Shown here one piece after another: positions 27,735 to 37,333 of a DNA stretch of 48,994 bases. The stretch comes from Psychrobacter immobilis (GTDB lineage Bacteria; Pseudomonadota; Gammaproteobacteria; Pseudomonadales; Moraxellaceae), in assembly GCF_904846175.1 (NCBI RefSeq), contig NZ_CAJGZM010000013.1, positions 1 to 48,994 of the forward strand, read 5' to 3'. The notes under the pieces are model-generated. The model had not been told where the DNA came from, ran no database searches, and saw nothing but the letters and a program-made list of their open reading frames with translations. Positions within the stretch are counted from its first letter, which is position 1; each line of letters begins with the position of its first letter. A program made the translations under genes and the position numbers.

Positions 27735-28844
27735 ATGAAAGCCCCTGAACAATACGACCCTAGTAAGTCAGAAAAAACCGATATGCCAGCACCGACTGTA
27801 GGCGAGCATAGTAATAAACATAGCAAAATGGCTAAGTCACCTGCTATCCCTGTCGGCACGCCAACGATTACGCAAACGCATAAGCAAACGGCACAAGCGG
27901 AGAAAAAACCTTTTCAATGGCAGTTTTTATTACCTCAATATTGGGGTATCTGGCTGTTATTAGCGATAATTCTACCGATGATATATCTGCCATTACGTTG
28001 GCAGTTTTGGCTAGGTCGTAAGCTGGGTATTTCAGTATATAAAATAGCAGGCTCACGTCGGCGTGATACGTTGATTAATCTAAGATTGGCTTTCCCAGAG
28101 AAACCTGAAGCCGAGCGTGAGCTCATGGCAAAGCAAGTTTTTGTTAATCAAGGTATCGGGGTGTTTGAAACCTTATGCGCTTGGTATCGACCAAACATAT
28201 TTACCCGTACGGTGTCTATCTCAGGCTTACAGCACTTAGTGAATGCCCAAAACGAAGGTCGTCCTGTGATTTTGCTCGGGGCACATTATACGATGCTCGA
28301 TCTAGGCGGTATGCTCTGCACGCAGTTTTTCCCTATGGATGGCATGTATCGACCACAGAATAATGCCATGCTCGATTGGTTTATCTATAATGGCCGCACC
28401 AATCTCTTAAGTAAACAAATAGCCAGTAGGGATATGCGTAGCTTTGTTGATTCGATTAAAGCAGGCCACGTGATTTGGTACTCACCTGACCAAGATTACG
28501 GGTTGAAACAAGGCGTCATGGCACCGTTTTTTGGCGTACCGGCAGCCACAATTACCGCTTCTCGGCGTATGGCGAAATTAGGCGACAAGCAGCATCCACC
28601 CGCACTCATGGCACTGCATACCTATCGGCAAACGCCTGACAACCTGCCACGCGGCAAACGTCCGCATTACCATTTGACCATTACGCCAGAGTTAGAGAAC
28701 TATCCAAGTAATGATGAAGTTGCTGATGCTATTCGCGTTAATGAAGTGCTAGAAGGATTAATTCGTATTGATCCGACTCAGTGGATGTGGTTCCATCGCC
28801 GCTTTAAAAACGGCCCTGATGGTCGTACTGATATTTACAAGTAG
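27735..28844 (+). CDS. LpxL/HtrB-type lipid A late acyltransferase
   Basis: Inner-membrane acyltransferase adding a secondary acyl chain to Kdo2-lipid IVA or its derivative. It is 369 residues from the ATG at 27735: a polar N-terminal extension of about 55 residues, an inner-membrane anchor (WGIWLLLAIILPMIYLP) and the catalytic domain with the H-x4-D box GAHYTMLDLGG. YRPQNNAMLDWFIYNGR, YSPDQDYG and the C-terminal WMWFHRRFK are family hallmarks. The N-terminal extension is longer than usual; an ATG at 27780 or a TTG at 27660 are alternatives and no start has a strong ribosome site. Acyl-chain preference (LpxL or LpxM) cannot be read from the sequence. Confidence 0.88.
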   Translation: MKAPEQYDPSKSEKTDMPAPTVGEHSNKHSKMAKSPAIPVGTPTITQTHKQTAQAEKKPFQWQFLLPQYWGIWLLLAIILPMIYLPLRWQFWLGRKLGISVYKIAGSRRRDTLINLRLAFPEKPEAERELMAKQVFVNQGIGVFETLCAWYRPNIFTRTVSISGLQHLVNAQNEGRPVILLGAHYTMLDLGGMLCTQFFPMDGMYRPQNNAMLDWFIYNGRTNLLSKQIASRDMRSFVDSIKAGHVIWYSPDQDYGLKQGVMAPFFGVPAATITASRRMAKLGDKQHPPALMALHTYRQTPDNLPRGKRPHYHLTITPELENYPSNDEVADAIRVNEVLEGLIRIDPTQWMWFHRRFKNGPDGRTDIYK

Positions 28845-28854
28845 GCGTTTATAC

Positions 28855-28886
28855 TTAAACAAAGCGGTAGAGAAATTTGCTATAAT
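28855..28886 (+). promoter_or_regulatory. Extended -10 promoter of trpS
   Basis: TGCTATAAT (28878-28886) is a TGn-TATAAT extended -10; the -35 is poor (TTAAAC at 28855). It lies about 110 bases before trpS. Confidence 0.5.
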
Positions 28887-28997
28887 TTGCGCCATTGATT
28901 TGATTCGTTGACTTCAATATCACTCTTTTACTTAAGTAAAAACACTAAAAAAACAGCAATCTAATTAATTAAAAATTAAACCAATTACGGATTTTCA

Positions 28998-30077
28998 ATG
29001 AGCAATCAAACTGACGCAGCTGTAGACGCCCCTAAGAAAGAAAGCAAACGTATCCTAACTGGCATCAAACCGACAGGCATTCCGCATTTAGGTAATTACG
29101 TTGGTGCCATTCGCCCAGCGATTCAGTCTATCCAAGATAGTGATGATGAGGCATTTTTCTTTTTGGCTGATTATCATGGCATTATCGGTTGTTACGACCC
29201 TGCCGTCATTCATGAGTCGACCAAAATCATTGCCGCAACGTGGATTGCCTGTGGTCTTGATCCTGAACGTGTGACTTTTTATCGTCAGTCCGATGTGCCA
29301 GAGATTCCAGAACTTGCTTGGATTTTAAATTGCTCATGTGCCAAAGGTCTGATGAACCGCGCGCACGCTTATAAGGCGGCGGTCGATATTAATACCGAAA
29401 AAACAGATGTCGATCCCGATCAAGGTATTAACATGGGTTTATTTGGCTATCCTGTGCTTATGGCTGCCGATATCTTGATGTTTAATGCGACTCATGTACC
29501 CGTCGGTCGTGACCAAGTACAGCATATTGAGATGGCGCGTGATATCGCTGGTACTTTTAACCATCGTTATAAACCTCTCTTTACGCTACCATCAGCGGTT
29601 GTTGATGAAGATATCCCGCTACTGACAGGACTTGATGGTCGTAAAATGAGTAAGAGCTATAGCAATACCATTCCTCTATTCGGTGACCCTAATCCACAAG
29701 TCAGTCCTGAAAAGCAGATGCATAAAGCCATCATGAAGATTGTGACCAACTCGCAGTTGCCGGCTGAGCCAAAAGACCCTGATGACTCTGCACTCTTTGA
29801 GATTTATAAAGCCTTTGCAACGCCCGCAGAGATTGCTGATATGCGTACCCAGTATGCATCAGGTATTGGCTGGGGTGATGCCAAGCAAGCATTGTTTGAT
29901 AAAATAAATAGCGAAATTGCGCCATTCCGCGCACGTTACGAAGAGCTGATGGCCAATCCAAAAGAGCTAGAAGAAATCTTACAACTGGGCGCAGAAAAAG
30001 CCCGTCGTCATAGCCGTAAGCAGCTTGATAAGACGCGCCGTGCTATTGGTATCCGTCCACTTGCTAAACTTAAATAA
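28998..30077 (+). CDS. trpS: Tryptophanyl-tRNA synthetase
   Basis: Class I synthetase charging tRNA-Trp. It is 359 residues. [17 protein letters not shown] carries the HIGH box as HLGN (30-33); [15 protein letters not shown] carries KMSKS (about 217). [13 protein letters not shown] and [12 protein letters not shown] are also typical. It leads a trpS-scpA-scpB cluster with 36- and 39-base gaps. Confidence 0.97.
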   Translation: MSNQTDAAVDAPKKESKRILTGIKPTGIPHLGNYVGAIRPAIQSIQDSDDEAFFFLADYHGIIGCYDPAVIHESTKIIAATWIACGLDPERVTFYRQSDVPEIPELAWILNCSCAKGLMNRAHAYKAAVDINTEKTDVDPDQGINMGLFGYPVLMAADILMFNATHVPVGRDQVQHIEMARDIAGTFNHRYKPLFTLPSAVVDEDIPLLTGLDGRKMSKSYSNTIPLFGDPNPQVSPEKQMHKAIMKIVTNSQLPAEPKDPDDSALFEIYKAFATPAEIADMRTQYASGIGWGDAKQALFDKINSEIAPFRARYEELMANPKELEEILQLGAEKARRHSRKQLDKTRRAIGIRPLAKLK

Positions 30078-30113
30078 GCCTTTGACTGCTTTAACTTATC
30101 GTAATCAGAGCGG

Positions 30114-31067
30114 ATGCTAAGCGTGCAGACTGAGCTAAAAAATCAACCAGCGGCTTTAGTAAAAGCCGCTTCTCTTGTAAGCGCGTATCAAAACTCTGAG
30201 TTTATAGATAGTAAGAGCGAACATGATGGCCAACACGACCATTTAGTTGTTAATGACATGTCACTGCGTATTTATCAGACGCCAGTGCAGCATCTACCAG
30301 AAGATTTATACGTTCCGCCGCAAGCGTTTGCCATTTGGTTAGAGCAATTTGCCGGGCCATTAGATTTTTTATTGTATTTGGTCAAAAAAAACAACGTCGA
30401 TCTGACCCAAATGCCGATACTACCGATTACGGAACAGTATTTGGCTTATATCAGTGAATTGGATACCGATCATTTTGAATTGGCTGGTGACTATTTGCTG
30501 ATGGCGTCAACCTTGATTGCCATTAAAACCGAGCTACTACTACCAAAGCCCGAAACACCGAGCGATGAGCGTGATCCAAAGGCTGAGCTGATTGAGCGCC
30601 TTGAAGAATATGCGCAAATCAAAGTTGCCAGTCAGCGCTTGGACAACCTGGTACGTCTTGAGCGCGATGTGTTTTTAGCGATGGTCAGTATGCCCAGTCA
30701 AGACGTTATGAATGCGGAATTACCCAATTACTCGCCAAACCTTTTGATTGATAGCTTATTTAAAATGCAGCTACAGACCGACTATCAGATGCATACTATC
30801 AAAGTTGATGCCGTACCTCTTGCTGACCGTATTGCCAGTATTAGCAGGCAGCTAAGCACGGCTGGCGCGCACTCGTTTTATGAGCTACTGGATAAAACTC
30901 AAGGTAAGATTGGCGTTGTGGTTAGCTTTGTCGCAGTGTTAGAGCTGATGAAACGGCAGTTGGTAGGTGTCATAAATACTGATTTAAAAGGTCACGATAC
31001 TGCTGCTGGCGATGAGTTTGCAGGAAACAGCCAGATAGGACAATTAACGTTACAGTGGCTGGCTTAA
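30114..31067 (+). CDS. scpA: Segregation and condensation protein A
   Basis: Kleisin subunit that bridges SMC heads, with ScpB, in chromosome condensation. It is 317 residues, somewhat long because of about 65 variable N-terminal residues. The kleisin domain starts FAIWLEQFAGPLDFLLYLVKKNNVDLTQMPI; LIAIKTELLLPKPE and the C-terminal winged helix (VVSFVAVLELMKRQLVGV) follow. In gamma-proteobacteria with MukBEF, ScpAB is absent, so this indicates an SMC-ScpAB organism. The start is uncertain (GTG at 30123 possible). Confidence 0.92.
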   Translation: MLSVQTELKNQPAALVKAASLVSAYQNSEFIDSKSEHDGQHDHLVVNDMSLRIYQTPVQHLPEDLYVPPQAFAIWLEQFAGPLDFLLYLVKKNNVDLTQMPILPITEQYLAYISELDTDHFELAGDYLLMASTLIAIKTELLLPKPETPSDERDPKAELIERLEEYAQIKVASQRLDNLVRLERDVFLAMVSMPSQDVMNAELPNYSPNLLIDSLFKMQLQTDYQMHTIKVDAVPLADRIASISRQLSTAGAHSFYELLDKTQGKIGVVVSFVAVLELMKRQLVGVINTDLKGHDTAAGDEFAGNSQIGQLTLQWLA

Positions 31068-31106
31068 TGCTTAGTGCTTAATGGTTTTTAAGAGAGAATA
31101 TGTGTA

Positions 31107-31652
31107 ATGACAAACACGCAGCAGCGACATTTAGAAGAAATGAGCAAACATATCGAGGTGCTCCTGCACGCTTCAGAAGCACCACTCACAGCCAGTATTT
31201 TAAAGAAGCATTTGTCATTAAATACTAAAGAGCTTGCGCAAGCATTAGCGCTATTACAACAACGTTTAGATGCTGGTGTGCTTAGCTTACATGAGACGGT
31301 CAGTGGTTATCGGCTACAAATCGCGGATAGCTATAGCCCGTTAATTCAGCGAATCTTTCCACAGCGTCAAGAACGCCTCAGCCAAGCATTGCTTGAAACG
31401 TTGAGTGTCATCGCCTATAAGCAACCAGTGACACGCGGTGACATTGAGCACGTGCGCGGTGTGACGCTGTCGAGTAACATATTGCGCCAACTGTTTGATA
31501 AAGGCTGGATTGAAGAGAAAGGTTATAAAGAAACCTTGGGTCGCCCTGCACTGCTACATACCACAGCGCAATTTTTAGATGCCTTTGGATTAACCAATCT
31601 AGATGAGTTGCCCGCACTGCCAGATATGGAAGCCATCAAAGCAATCTCTTAG
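31107..31652 (+). CDS. scpB: Segregation and condensation protein B
   Basis: ScpB dimer partner of ScpA in the SMC complex. It is 181 residues with two winged-helix domains. HIEVLLHASEAPLTASILKKHL opens the first; ALLETLSVIAYKQPVTRGDIEHVRGV is the strongly conserved block; GRPALLHTTAQFLDAFGL closes it. Follows scpA by 39 bases and ends before a terminator. Confidence 0.95.
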   Translation: MTNTQQRHLEEMSKHIEVLLHASEAPLTASILKKHLSLNTKELAQALALLQQRLDAGVLSLHETVSGYRLQIADSYSPLIQRIFPQRQERLSQALLETLSVIAYKQPVTRGDIEHVRGVTLSSNILRQLFDKGWIEEKGYKETLGRPALLHTTAQFLDAFGLTNLDELPALPDMEAIKAIS

Positions 31653-31689
31653 AGATGTTAGAATTAGACTTGCATATTTTTTCGGCAAT

Positions 31690-31724
31690 AAAAAAGGACA
31701 CACCATTTTGGTCTGTCCTTTTTT
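31690..31724. terminator. Terminator between scpB and lolA
   Basis: AAAAAAGGACA / TGTCCTTTTTT hairpin 38 bases after scpB; symmetrical, so it may also serve lolA. Confidence 0.8.
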
Positions 31725-31796
31725 GTACGCCCAATCAATGAAGCTTTTAATCGAACTTTACCGATTGGCTTCTATCAATAAGCTCTAAATGATTGC

Positions 31797-32498
31797 TTAT
31801 TGATTAATGATATCAACACCCTTTGGTGGCGTAAATTTAAACTGACTGCTATTGATGCTTGGGTTCATTTTAATACCACTGAATTTAATGGTCGTGGTTT
31901 GTCCTAGCGTATCATTCAATACCATTATCACAGGCTTACCACCGCTAAAGCTCATCGATAAGCTCTTAAAGCTGGCGCTATCTGATTTTGGATATAACAC
32001 GTAGTAATTTTTATTGTCATAAGGTTGGGTAATTTTAAAGTTTTTATCAATTTTGCTTGGATCACCTGATAATAATAACGCTGGCGTATTGCCTACTTGG
32101 CTATCGACATTTTGCTTGGTCGCTTGCTCCAAATCTTTATCATAAACCCACATCGAGCTACCATTTGCGACAATCAGCTGCTCTGACGGCGACTTGGTTT
32201 CCCAGCGGAAATTATTTGGGCGCTGGACGCTCATTGTACCTGTGAAGGTACCACTATTTGCGCCTTTGGTGGTTTGGCTAAAGTTAGCGGTCATGCTTTT
32301 GGTGTTTACCAATAGCTTGTTTAAGCGTTTAGCAGCGGTCAAGTTGTCAGCAGGAGCAGCGGTTGCCGATTGCGTTAAAGCCATCATCGGTGCAGCAACA
32401 CCAAGTGAAGTCATCAGTACGCCCGTTAAAGCACCGCTCATGACTTTCTGTTTTAAGCTCGTTTTGTTAGTCATTTTGTTGGTTAATAAAGTCATCAT
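31797..32498 (-). CDS. lolA: Outer-membrane lipoprotein carrier protein LolA
   Basis: Periplasmic shuttle that takes lipoproteins from LolCDE to LolB. It is 233 residues with a long signal peptide (hydrophobic GALTGVLMTSLGVAAPMMAL, cleavage near ATAAPA at about 48). The mature protein has MTANFSQTTKGA, GTMSVQRPNNFRWETKSP and the WVYDKDLEQAT strand typical of LolA. It is convergent with scpB. Upstream, 32499-32854 holds only its AT-rich promoter region and the rpmA terminator. Confidence 0.92.
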   Translation of the reverse strand: MMTLLTNKMTNKTSLKQKVMSGALTGVLMTSLGVAAPMMALTQSATAAPADNLTAAKRLNKLLVNTKSMTANFSQTTKGANSGTFTGTMSVQRPNNFRWETKSPSEQLIVANGSSMWVYDKDLEQATKQNVDSQVGNTPALLLSGDPSKIDKNFKITQPYDNKNYYVLYPKSDSASFKSLSMSFSGGKPVIMVLNDTLGQTTTIKFSGIKMNPSINSSQFKFTPPKGVDIINQ

Positions 32499-32764
32499 AA
32501 ATCCTCTTTTAAATGCAAAATAGCATAAAAATAAAACGTTTTATTTAAAATTCTTATTTTTTCAATAAGTGCTTATCTCACGCTGCTCAGTTTACAATCA
32601 ATAAACTGACGTGATTAAACAATGCAGACAGTGTGCCAGTTTTTTTATTACGCGCCTAGTCATGATTTGCAATCATTACTACCGCTGCCATACACGCTTG
32701 TAACCATTGGCGTTAGATAGTATTCACTACTATTTACTCTCTACTTCATGTATGAATTAGCACC

Positions 32765-32807
32765 ATAAAAAAGCCCTTACTACCAAACGGTAATAAGGGC
32801 TTTTTTA
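32765..32807 (-). terminator. Terminator of rplU-rpmA
   Basis: AAAAAAGCCCTTA-CTACC / GGTAA-TAAGGGCTTTTTT hairpin about 50 bases after the rpmA stop. Confidence 0.85.
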
Positions 32808-32854
32808 GTCATCGGGTTATTTTAATCTTCGATTAAAATAACCCAGATGGGCAA

Positions 32855-33112
32855 TTATGCGCTTTCAACCATAACATAACGACGGTTGAATTTACCTTTG
32901 GTCGCAAACTTTACCACACCATCATTTAGTGCAAATAAAGTATGGTCACGACCCATGCCAACGCCTTCGCCTGCATGGAATTCTGTACCACGTTGACGAA
33001 CGATGATGTTACCAGCGACGATGGCTTGACCGCCAAATATTTTTACGCCCAGCATTTTTGGGTTTGAATCACGACCGTTACGGCTTGAACCGGCAGCTTT
33101 TTTATGTGCCAT
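32855..33112 (-). CDS. rpmA: 50S ribosomal protein L27
   Basis: Large-subunit protein at the peptidyl-transferase centre. It is 85 residues. It begins [19 protein letters not shown], without the Firmicutes-type cleaved N-terminus, and contains [26 protein letters not shown]. It follows rplU by 91 bases. Confidence 0.98.
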   Translation of the reverse strand: MAHKKAAGSSRNGRDSNPKMLGVKIFGGQAIVAGNIIVRQRGTEFHAGEGVGMGRDHTLFALNDGVVKFATKGKFNRRYVMVESA

Positions 33113-33203
33113 GAGAAAATCTCCTTGTTAATGTGACTTATCGCTAATGCGATAACTCTTAAGCATTTAGTGCGCTATTTAGCAGTAATTGCTAAGTGGA
33201 TAA

Positions 33204-33515
33204 TTAGGCATTAATAGCTTTGATTTTTAACAAGGTATACCATTGGCGGTGACCTTGCTCTTTGTGATAATGCTTACGACGGTTGTGCTTGACGATACGG
33301 ATTTTTTCGCCGCGACCATGCTCAACCACTTCAACTTCAACGCTAGCGCCTTCAACAATAGGCTGACCGATTTTGACAGTTTCGCCGTCAACAATCATCA
33401 ATACGTCTTCGAATTTAATCGTTGCGCCTGTTTCTGCTTTTAGTAGTTCAACTTTAAGCAATTCATCGACGACTACACGGTGCTGTTTACCACCAGTTTT
33501 GATTACTGCGTACAT
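33204..33515 (-). CDS. rplU: 50S ribosomal protein L21
   Basis: Large-subunit protein of 103 residues: [14 protein letters not shown] at the start, [11 protein letters not shown] near the C-terminus. First gene of rplU-rpmA, divergent from ispB, a common gamma-proteobacterial arrangement. Confidence 0.98.
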   Translation of the reverse strand: MYAVIKTGGKQHRVVVDELLKVELLKAETGATIKFEDVLMIVDGETVKIGQPIVEGASVEVEVVEHGRGEKIRIVKHNRRKHYHKEQGHRQWYTLLKIKAINA

Positions 33516-33602
33516 TGTATGACTCCGTTTAACCCGTGTGCCGTGGCTGATATCATACCAACGCTTTTACGACGAACACGACAGGGAAAAATTAAAGGCA
33601 AG

Positions 33603-33631
33603 ATTTTACGGCTTTTTGCTCATAAAAGCAA
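33603..33631 (-). promoter_or_regulatory. Candidate promoter of rplU-rpmA
   Basis: On the minus strand TTGCTT (33631-33626) and TAAAAT (33608-33603) are 17 bases apart, giving a leader of about 80 bases. Confidence 0.5.
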
Positions 33632-34167
33632 GTCGCATCTCTTGTTTTGAAGGTGGTAATATCAATAATATTGGCTCAAATGTTTATCTATAATTACTTA
33701 CATAAAGTGATGTGACTGACTAACAAGGGTATGAACCATCGATGTTAAGACCAACAGATTTATTTAAGTATAATACATTGAACCATCATTGGTTAAAATC
33801 CAACAGCAGCCATTATAGCTTATATAATCAGTTACTTACAGTTTTTTGTTAATATAGCCTTTATTGACAATAATTATTAATAAAATATTGCTAACGTTAA
33901 CCATGGATTAATATAATCTAATCAGTTGTATTTTATTTATTATAGGACGAAACAAGCAATACGCCACTAGATTGCAAGGCTTATCTTAATTTTTGCTATA
34001 CTTAAATCAACAATGGACCCAGATAGCTATGCTATTATGCGTCAAACGATAGCTTCACTATTATTTGCTATAGGCCATATTTGCTATAGGCACTATTACC
34101 TACAGACACTATTATAAATAGGCAGCTATCCAAACCCATTTTATTTTCCTTGGTATGACGACTCATT
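33632..34167. other. Spacer between rplU and ispB promoters
   Basis: No gene is evident. It is AT-rich with several TATAAT-like boxes (for example 33769-33774) and the 16-bp repeats at 34062-34125 just before ispB. Confidence 0.6.
34062..34125. repeat. Four degenerate 16-bp tandem repeats upstream of ispB
   Basis: Units TATTTGCTATAGGCCA, TATTTGCTATAGGCAC, TATTACCTACAGACAC, TATTATAAATAGGCAG follow each other without gaps; units 1 and 2 share 14 of 16 bases, units 3 and 4 share 12 and 11 with unit 2. They end 42 bases before ispB. Confidence 0.75.
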
Positions 34168-35214
34168 ATGACCAGTAACTCTTTATCTAACGCCGCTGTA
34201 GTATCAACCACACCATTAACGACTCTAGCAAGCATGCCAAGCTATGCCGACATCCAAAGCATCGTTGCTGATGATTTTGATATCATGGACAAGCAAGTCT
34301 TTGGCAGTTTAAATTCTAAAGTTAAGCTGGTCATGAGTGTCTCACAGCATGTGATTAATGCGGGTGGCAAACGTATGCGCCCGCTGATTACCTTATTATG
34401 TGCGCGAATGTTTAATGATGAACCATCACAGCAAGCGATGCATCTGGCGGCTATTACTGAGATGCTGCACACCGCAACTTTAGTACATGATGATGTGATT
34501 GACGAGTCAGGTCAGCGCCGTGGTAAGCCAACTGCCAACGCCACTTGGGATAATGCCACTGCAGTACTGGTCGGTGATTACCTGATTGCTCGCGCATTTA
34601 ATCTATTGGTTGGTTTTCAGAGCTTGCCATTATTGCAAGTGTTCTCAGATGGCACTTGTGATATCGCTGAGGGCGAAGTGTTGCAGCTACAGCACCAGCA
34701 CAATCCTGAAGCTACGGAACAAGACTACTTAAATATCATCGATGGAAAAACGTCACGCCTGTTTATGATGGCGACTCAAGGTGCTGCGATTTTGCAAGAC
34801 AAAACTGAGCATCTGCAGGCGTTGGCTGATTTTGGTCAACATTTTGGTAATGCTTTCCAAATCGTTGATGATGTGCTCGATTATAGTGGCGATAGTGAGC
34901 TGATGGGCAAGAATCTCGGTGATGATTTGGCGGAAGGCAAACCAACACTGCCAACCATCAAGGCGCTTGAGTTATTAAAAGATAGCGACAAGGCAGGCTA
35001 TGAGCAATTACGTATTGCTGTGCAAACTGGTAAAACACCAAATGCTGAGCAGCTTATCAAGCTAGTACGACATTCAGGCTCGCTTGAATACTGTAAGCAG
35101 CGCGCTTTGGAAGAGACTAAGCTTGCACAGCAAGCGCTGATCAGCTTACCTGACAACCGCTACCGTCAAGGACTGTATGAATTGACGGAGCTTGCCAGCG
35201 CTCGTTTAGTATAA
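34168..35214 (+). CDS. ispB: Octaprenyl diphosphate synthase (polyprenyl synthetase)
   Basis: Makes the long prenyl tail of ubiquinone from FPP/IPP. It is 348 residues. GGKRMRPLI, the first Asp-rich motif HDDVIDESGQRRGKPT and the second DDVLDYSG are the trans-prenyltransferase motifs; GKTSRLF and GKNLGDDLAEGKPTLP also match. The first 25 residues are extra and Ser/Thr-rich. Chain length (octa or nona) cannot be fixed from sequence alone. Confidence 0.94.
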   Translation: MTSNSLSNAAVVSTTPLTTLASMPSYADIQSIVADDFDIMDKQVFGSLNSKVKLVMSVSQHVINAGGKRMRPLITLLCARMFNDEPSQQAMHLAAITEMLHTATLVHDDVIDESGQRRGKPTANATWDNATAVLVGDYLIARAFNLLVGFQSLPLLQVFSDGTCDIAEGEVLQLQHQHNPEATEQDYLNIIDGKTSRLFMMATQGAAILQDKTEHLQALADFGQHFGNAFQIVDDVLDYSGDSELMGKNLGDDLAEGKPTLPTIKALELLKDSDKAGYEQLRIAVQTGKTPNAEQLIKLVRHSGSLEYCKQRALEETKLAQQALISLPDNRYRQGLYELTELASARLV

Positions 35215-35906
35215 ATCTTGTTAGAATAGACACTATTTATTGTTAACAGCTTATTATTGTTAAAAGTTTAATTTCATTCTTGACAGTTTAATTATCAGCT
35301 TTTAGCAAAAAAATACTTTGTCATTAAATTTTAAGTTAAGTTTTACTTTATAATAACAATTAATAGAAAATCAGAATATTATGGCTGCGACATCAGCAGC
35401 CTTCTGGTTATTGATAACATCTTCGATTTAATATGACTCTTTTCTCCCCAAAATTTTAGCGTTCGCATTTAAGTATTGCTAAAACACAGTTTTTCTGTGC
35501 ATGCCATTTTCTACTGTATTTTTATATGGTTTTCTTGCTACTATCTTTAAATCTATTTCAAAAAAACAAAATTTAACAATATTTTGGCTCAGCATTCATT
35601 ACGAATCTTACAGTGTATTTTTAACGTTACGCTTGTATTATCAAGGGTTGTTAGACAGTTATTGAGCCGAAATACAATTATGAGGGGCAAAAACGCTTTT
35701 TTGCACCTTGACTGTGGGGTATACCCTATAGTTTATAATCATCCATTACTTTAAATCTGCCTATCCGATTATTACGCGTTTAGCGAGTAATATATTGGCA
35801 ACGGTAAATGCATATTATTTTTTATATCCACCACGTTAAGATTTACTCCTAAACTTTTTATACTGTAATTATTTATTATATGATATTTATATTGCCGAGG
35901 ACATTG
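35215..35906. other. Long upstream region of the RND efflux operon
   Basis: No ORF resembling a TetR, MarR or two-component regulator is present in these 690 bases. The sequence is AT-rich, with a promoter-like region at 35708-35739 and a short GCAAAAA-CGC-TTTTTTGC inverted repeat at 35687-35704. Confidence 0.6.
35708..35739 (+). promoter_or_regulatory. Promoter with 20-bp spacer holding a dyad (possible MerR-type operator)
   Basis: TTGACT (35708-35713) and TATAAT (35734-35739) are separated by 20 bases instead of 17. An imperfect palindrome centred on GGGTATACCC (35717-35726), extending to ACT...AGT (35711-35732, 9 of 11 pairs), lies between and overlaps the -35. MerR-family activators use 19-20-bp spacers with such a dyad. 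A TetR-type repressor site is the alternative. Confidence 0.45.
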
Positions 35907-37298
35907 ATGAAGCACTCTACTCTTGCGCTTGTAATAGCATCTGTACTATCTGGAGCTGTACTGGTTGGCTGTGACAAAAAAGAGGACGCAGCTGGCGCAG
36001 CGGCACAGCAGCAGATGCCTCCTGCCGTCGTCAACGTTCAGACTGTCACCCTTGAGAACGTACCACAAGTACAGACTTTTTCTGGACGTACAACGGCTTA
36101 TCAAACCGCAGACGTTCGCCCACAGGTAAATGGCATTATTGATGAGGTGTTATTCCGTGAGGGTAGCAACGTCAAAAAAGACCAACCTTTATATCGCATT
36201 AATACCGATAACTATGCGACGTCTATCACCAGTGGACAGGCAGCTATTCAACAAGCTGAAGCCAACTATCAGACAGCAGTAGCGAATAATGCCAATGCCA
36301 AAGCTGAGTTAGTCAGTCGCCAAGCGTCGTTATCACAAGCGCAAAGTGATTTGCAACGTTTGCAAGGTTTGATTGAAATTGATGCTATCTCAAAGCAGCA
36401 ATATGACCAAGCAGTTACTCAAGTTCGTACGGCTCAAGCGGCGGTCGAAAGTTCGCGTGCGGCTATCGGACAAACTGAAGCCGGTATTGAAAGCGCCAGA
36501 GCAGGTATCCAAACGGCGAAGGCAGGCTTACAAGCAAGTACGTTGGATTTAAATCGTACCATCGTACGCGCGCCTATCTCAGGTCGTACGGATCGCTCTA
36601 GCGTAACTGCAGGTACATTGGTCAGCGCCGGTCAACCGGATCCGCTAGTGACTATCTCACGCCTAGACCCTATCTATGTCGATATCAGTCAATCTTCCTC
36701 TGAGCTACTAAAGCTGCGCCAACAAATCTCTGCAGGTAAAGCACAGGCAGGTATGAGCTCAGTTGAATTGGTGTTAGAGGATGGCTCAACTTATCCAGTA
36801 CGCGGTGAGCTTGCGCTATCTGAAGCAAAAGTTGATGAATCAACCGGTGCCGTCACCTTACGTGCGGTATTCCCCAATAATAGCAATATCTTATTACCAG
36901 GTATGTATGTCAGCACCCGCTTAACCCAAAGCGTGATTACCAATGCGGCACTCGTCCCACAAAGCGCGGTGATGCGCTCTACCAAGAGTGAAACGCAAGT
37001 TTATATCGTTGATGCAAATAACAAAATCCAAGTTCGTCCGGTTACTATTAATGGCACGTATAAAGGACAGTGGGTAGTCACTGACGGTCTTCAAGCTGGC
37101 GACAAAGTAGTTGTTATCGGCGGTGCAAAAGTGAAGCCTGAGCAAGAGGTGGTCGCTAAACCATTACCAGATGCCAATGCTGCACCCGCTAAGCCAGGTG
37201 CAGCTAATGCCCAAACGCCGCAGCAAGCTGCAAAGAATATGGATAAGTCTACCGATGGTAAAACTGCCAACAAACCGGCACAACCAGCCGCCAAATAA
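35907..37298 (+). CDS. RND efflux periplasmic adaptor lipoprotein (AdeI/MexA type)
   Basis: Membrane fusion protein linking pump and outer-membrane channel. It is 463 residues from the ATG at 35907 (GAGG upstream; an in-frame ATG at 35880 adds nine residues). Signal ends in lipobox VLVGC (Cys22). Lipoyl halves RPQVNGIIDEVLFREGSNVKKDQPLYRI and NRTIVRAPISGRTDRS flank a long alpha-helical hairpin rich in Ala/Gln (about 90-175). Beta-barrel and membrane-proximal domains follow (PGMYVSTRL, VQVYIVDANNKIQVRPV-like). The last 45 residues are Ala/Pro/Lys-rich and disordered. First gene of the three-gene operon. Confidence 0.94.
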   Translation: MKHSTLALVIASVLSGAVLVGCDKKEDAAGAAAQQQMPPAVVNVQTVTLENVPQVQTFSGRTTAYQTADVRPQVNGIIDEVLFREGSNVKKDQPLYRINTDNYATSITSGQAAIQQAEANYQTAVANNANAKAELVSRQASLSQAQSDLQRLQGLIEIDAISKQQYDQAVTQVRTAQAAVESSRAAIGQTEAGIESARAGIQTAKAGLQASTLDLNRTIVRAPISGRTDRSSVTAGTLVSAGQPDPLVTISRLDPIYVDISQSSSELLKLRQQISAGKAQAGMSSVELVLEDGSTYPVRGELALSEAKVDESTGAVTLRAVFPNNSNILLPGMYVSTRLTQSVITNAALVPQSAVMRSTKSETQVYIVDANNKIQVRPVTINGTYKGQWVVTDGLQAGDKVVVIGGAKVKPEQEVVAKPLPDANAAPAKPGAANAQTPQQAAKNMDKSTDGKTANKPAQPAAK

Positions 37299-37333
37299 TT
37301 CCATTCAAAGCTAGGAAGACTTAGGGATTTACT

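Noticed and set aside
35648..35678. Alternative RND operon promoter (TTGTTA / TACAAT)
   Set aside because: Spacer of 19 bases and weak boxes, without a dyad; the pair at 35708-35739 is better.
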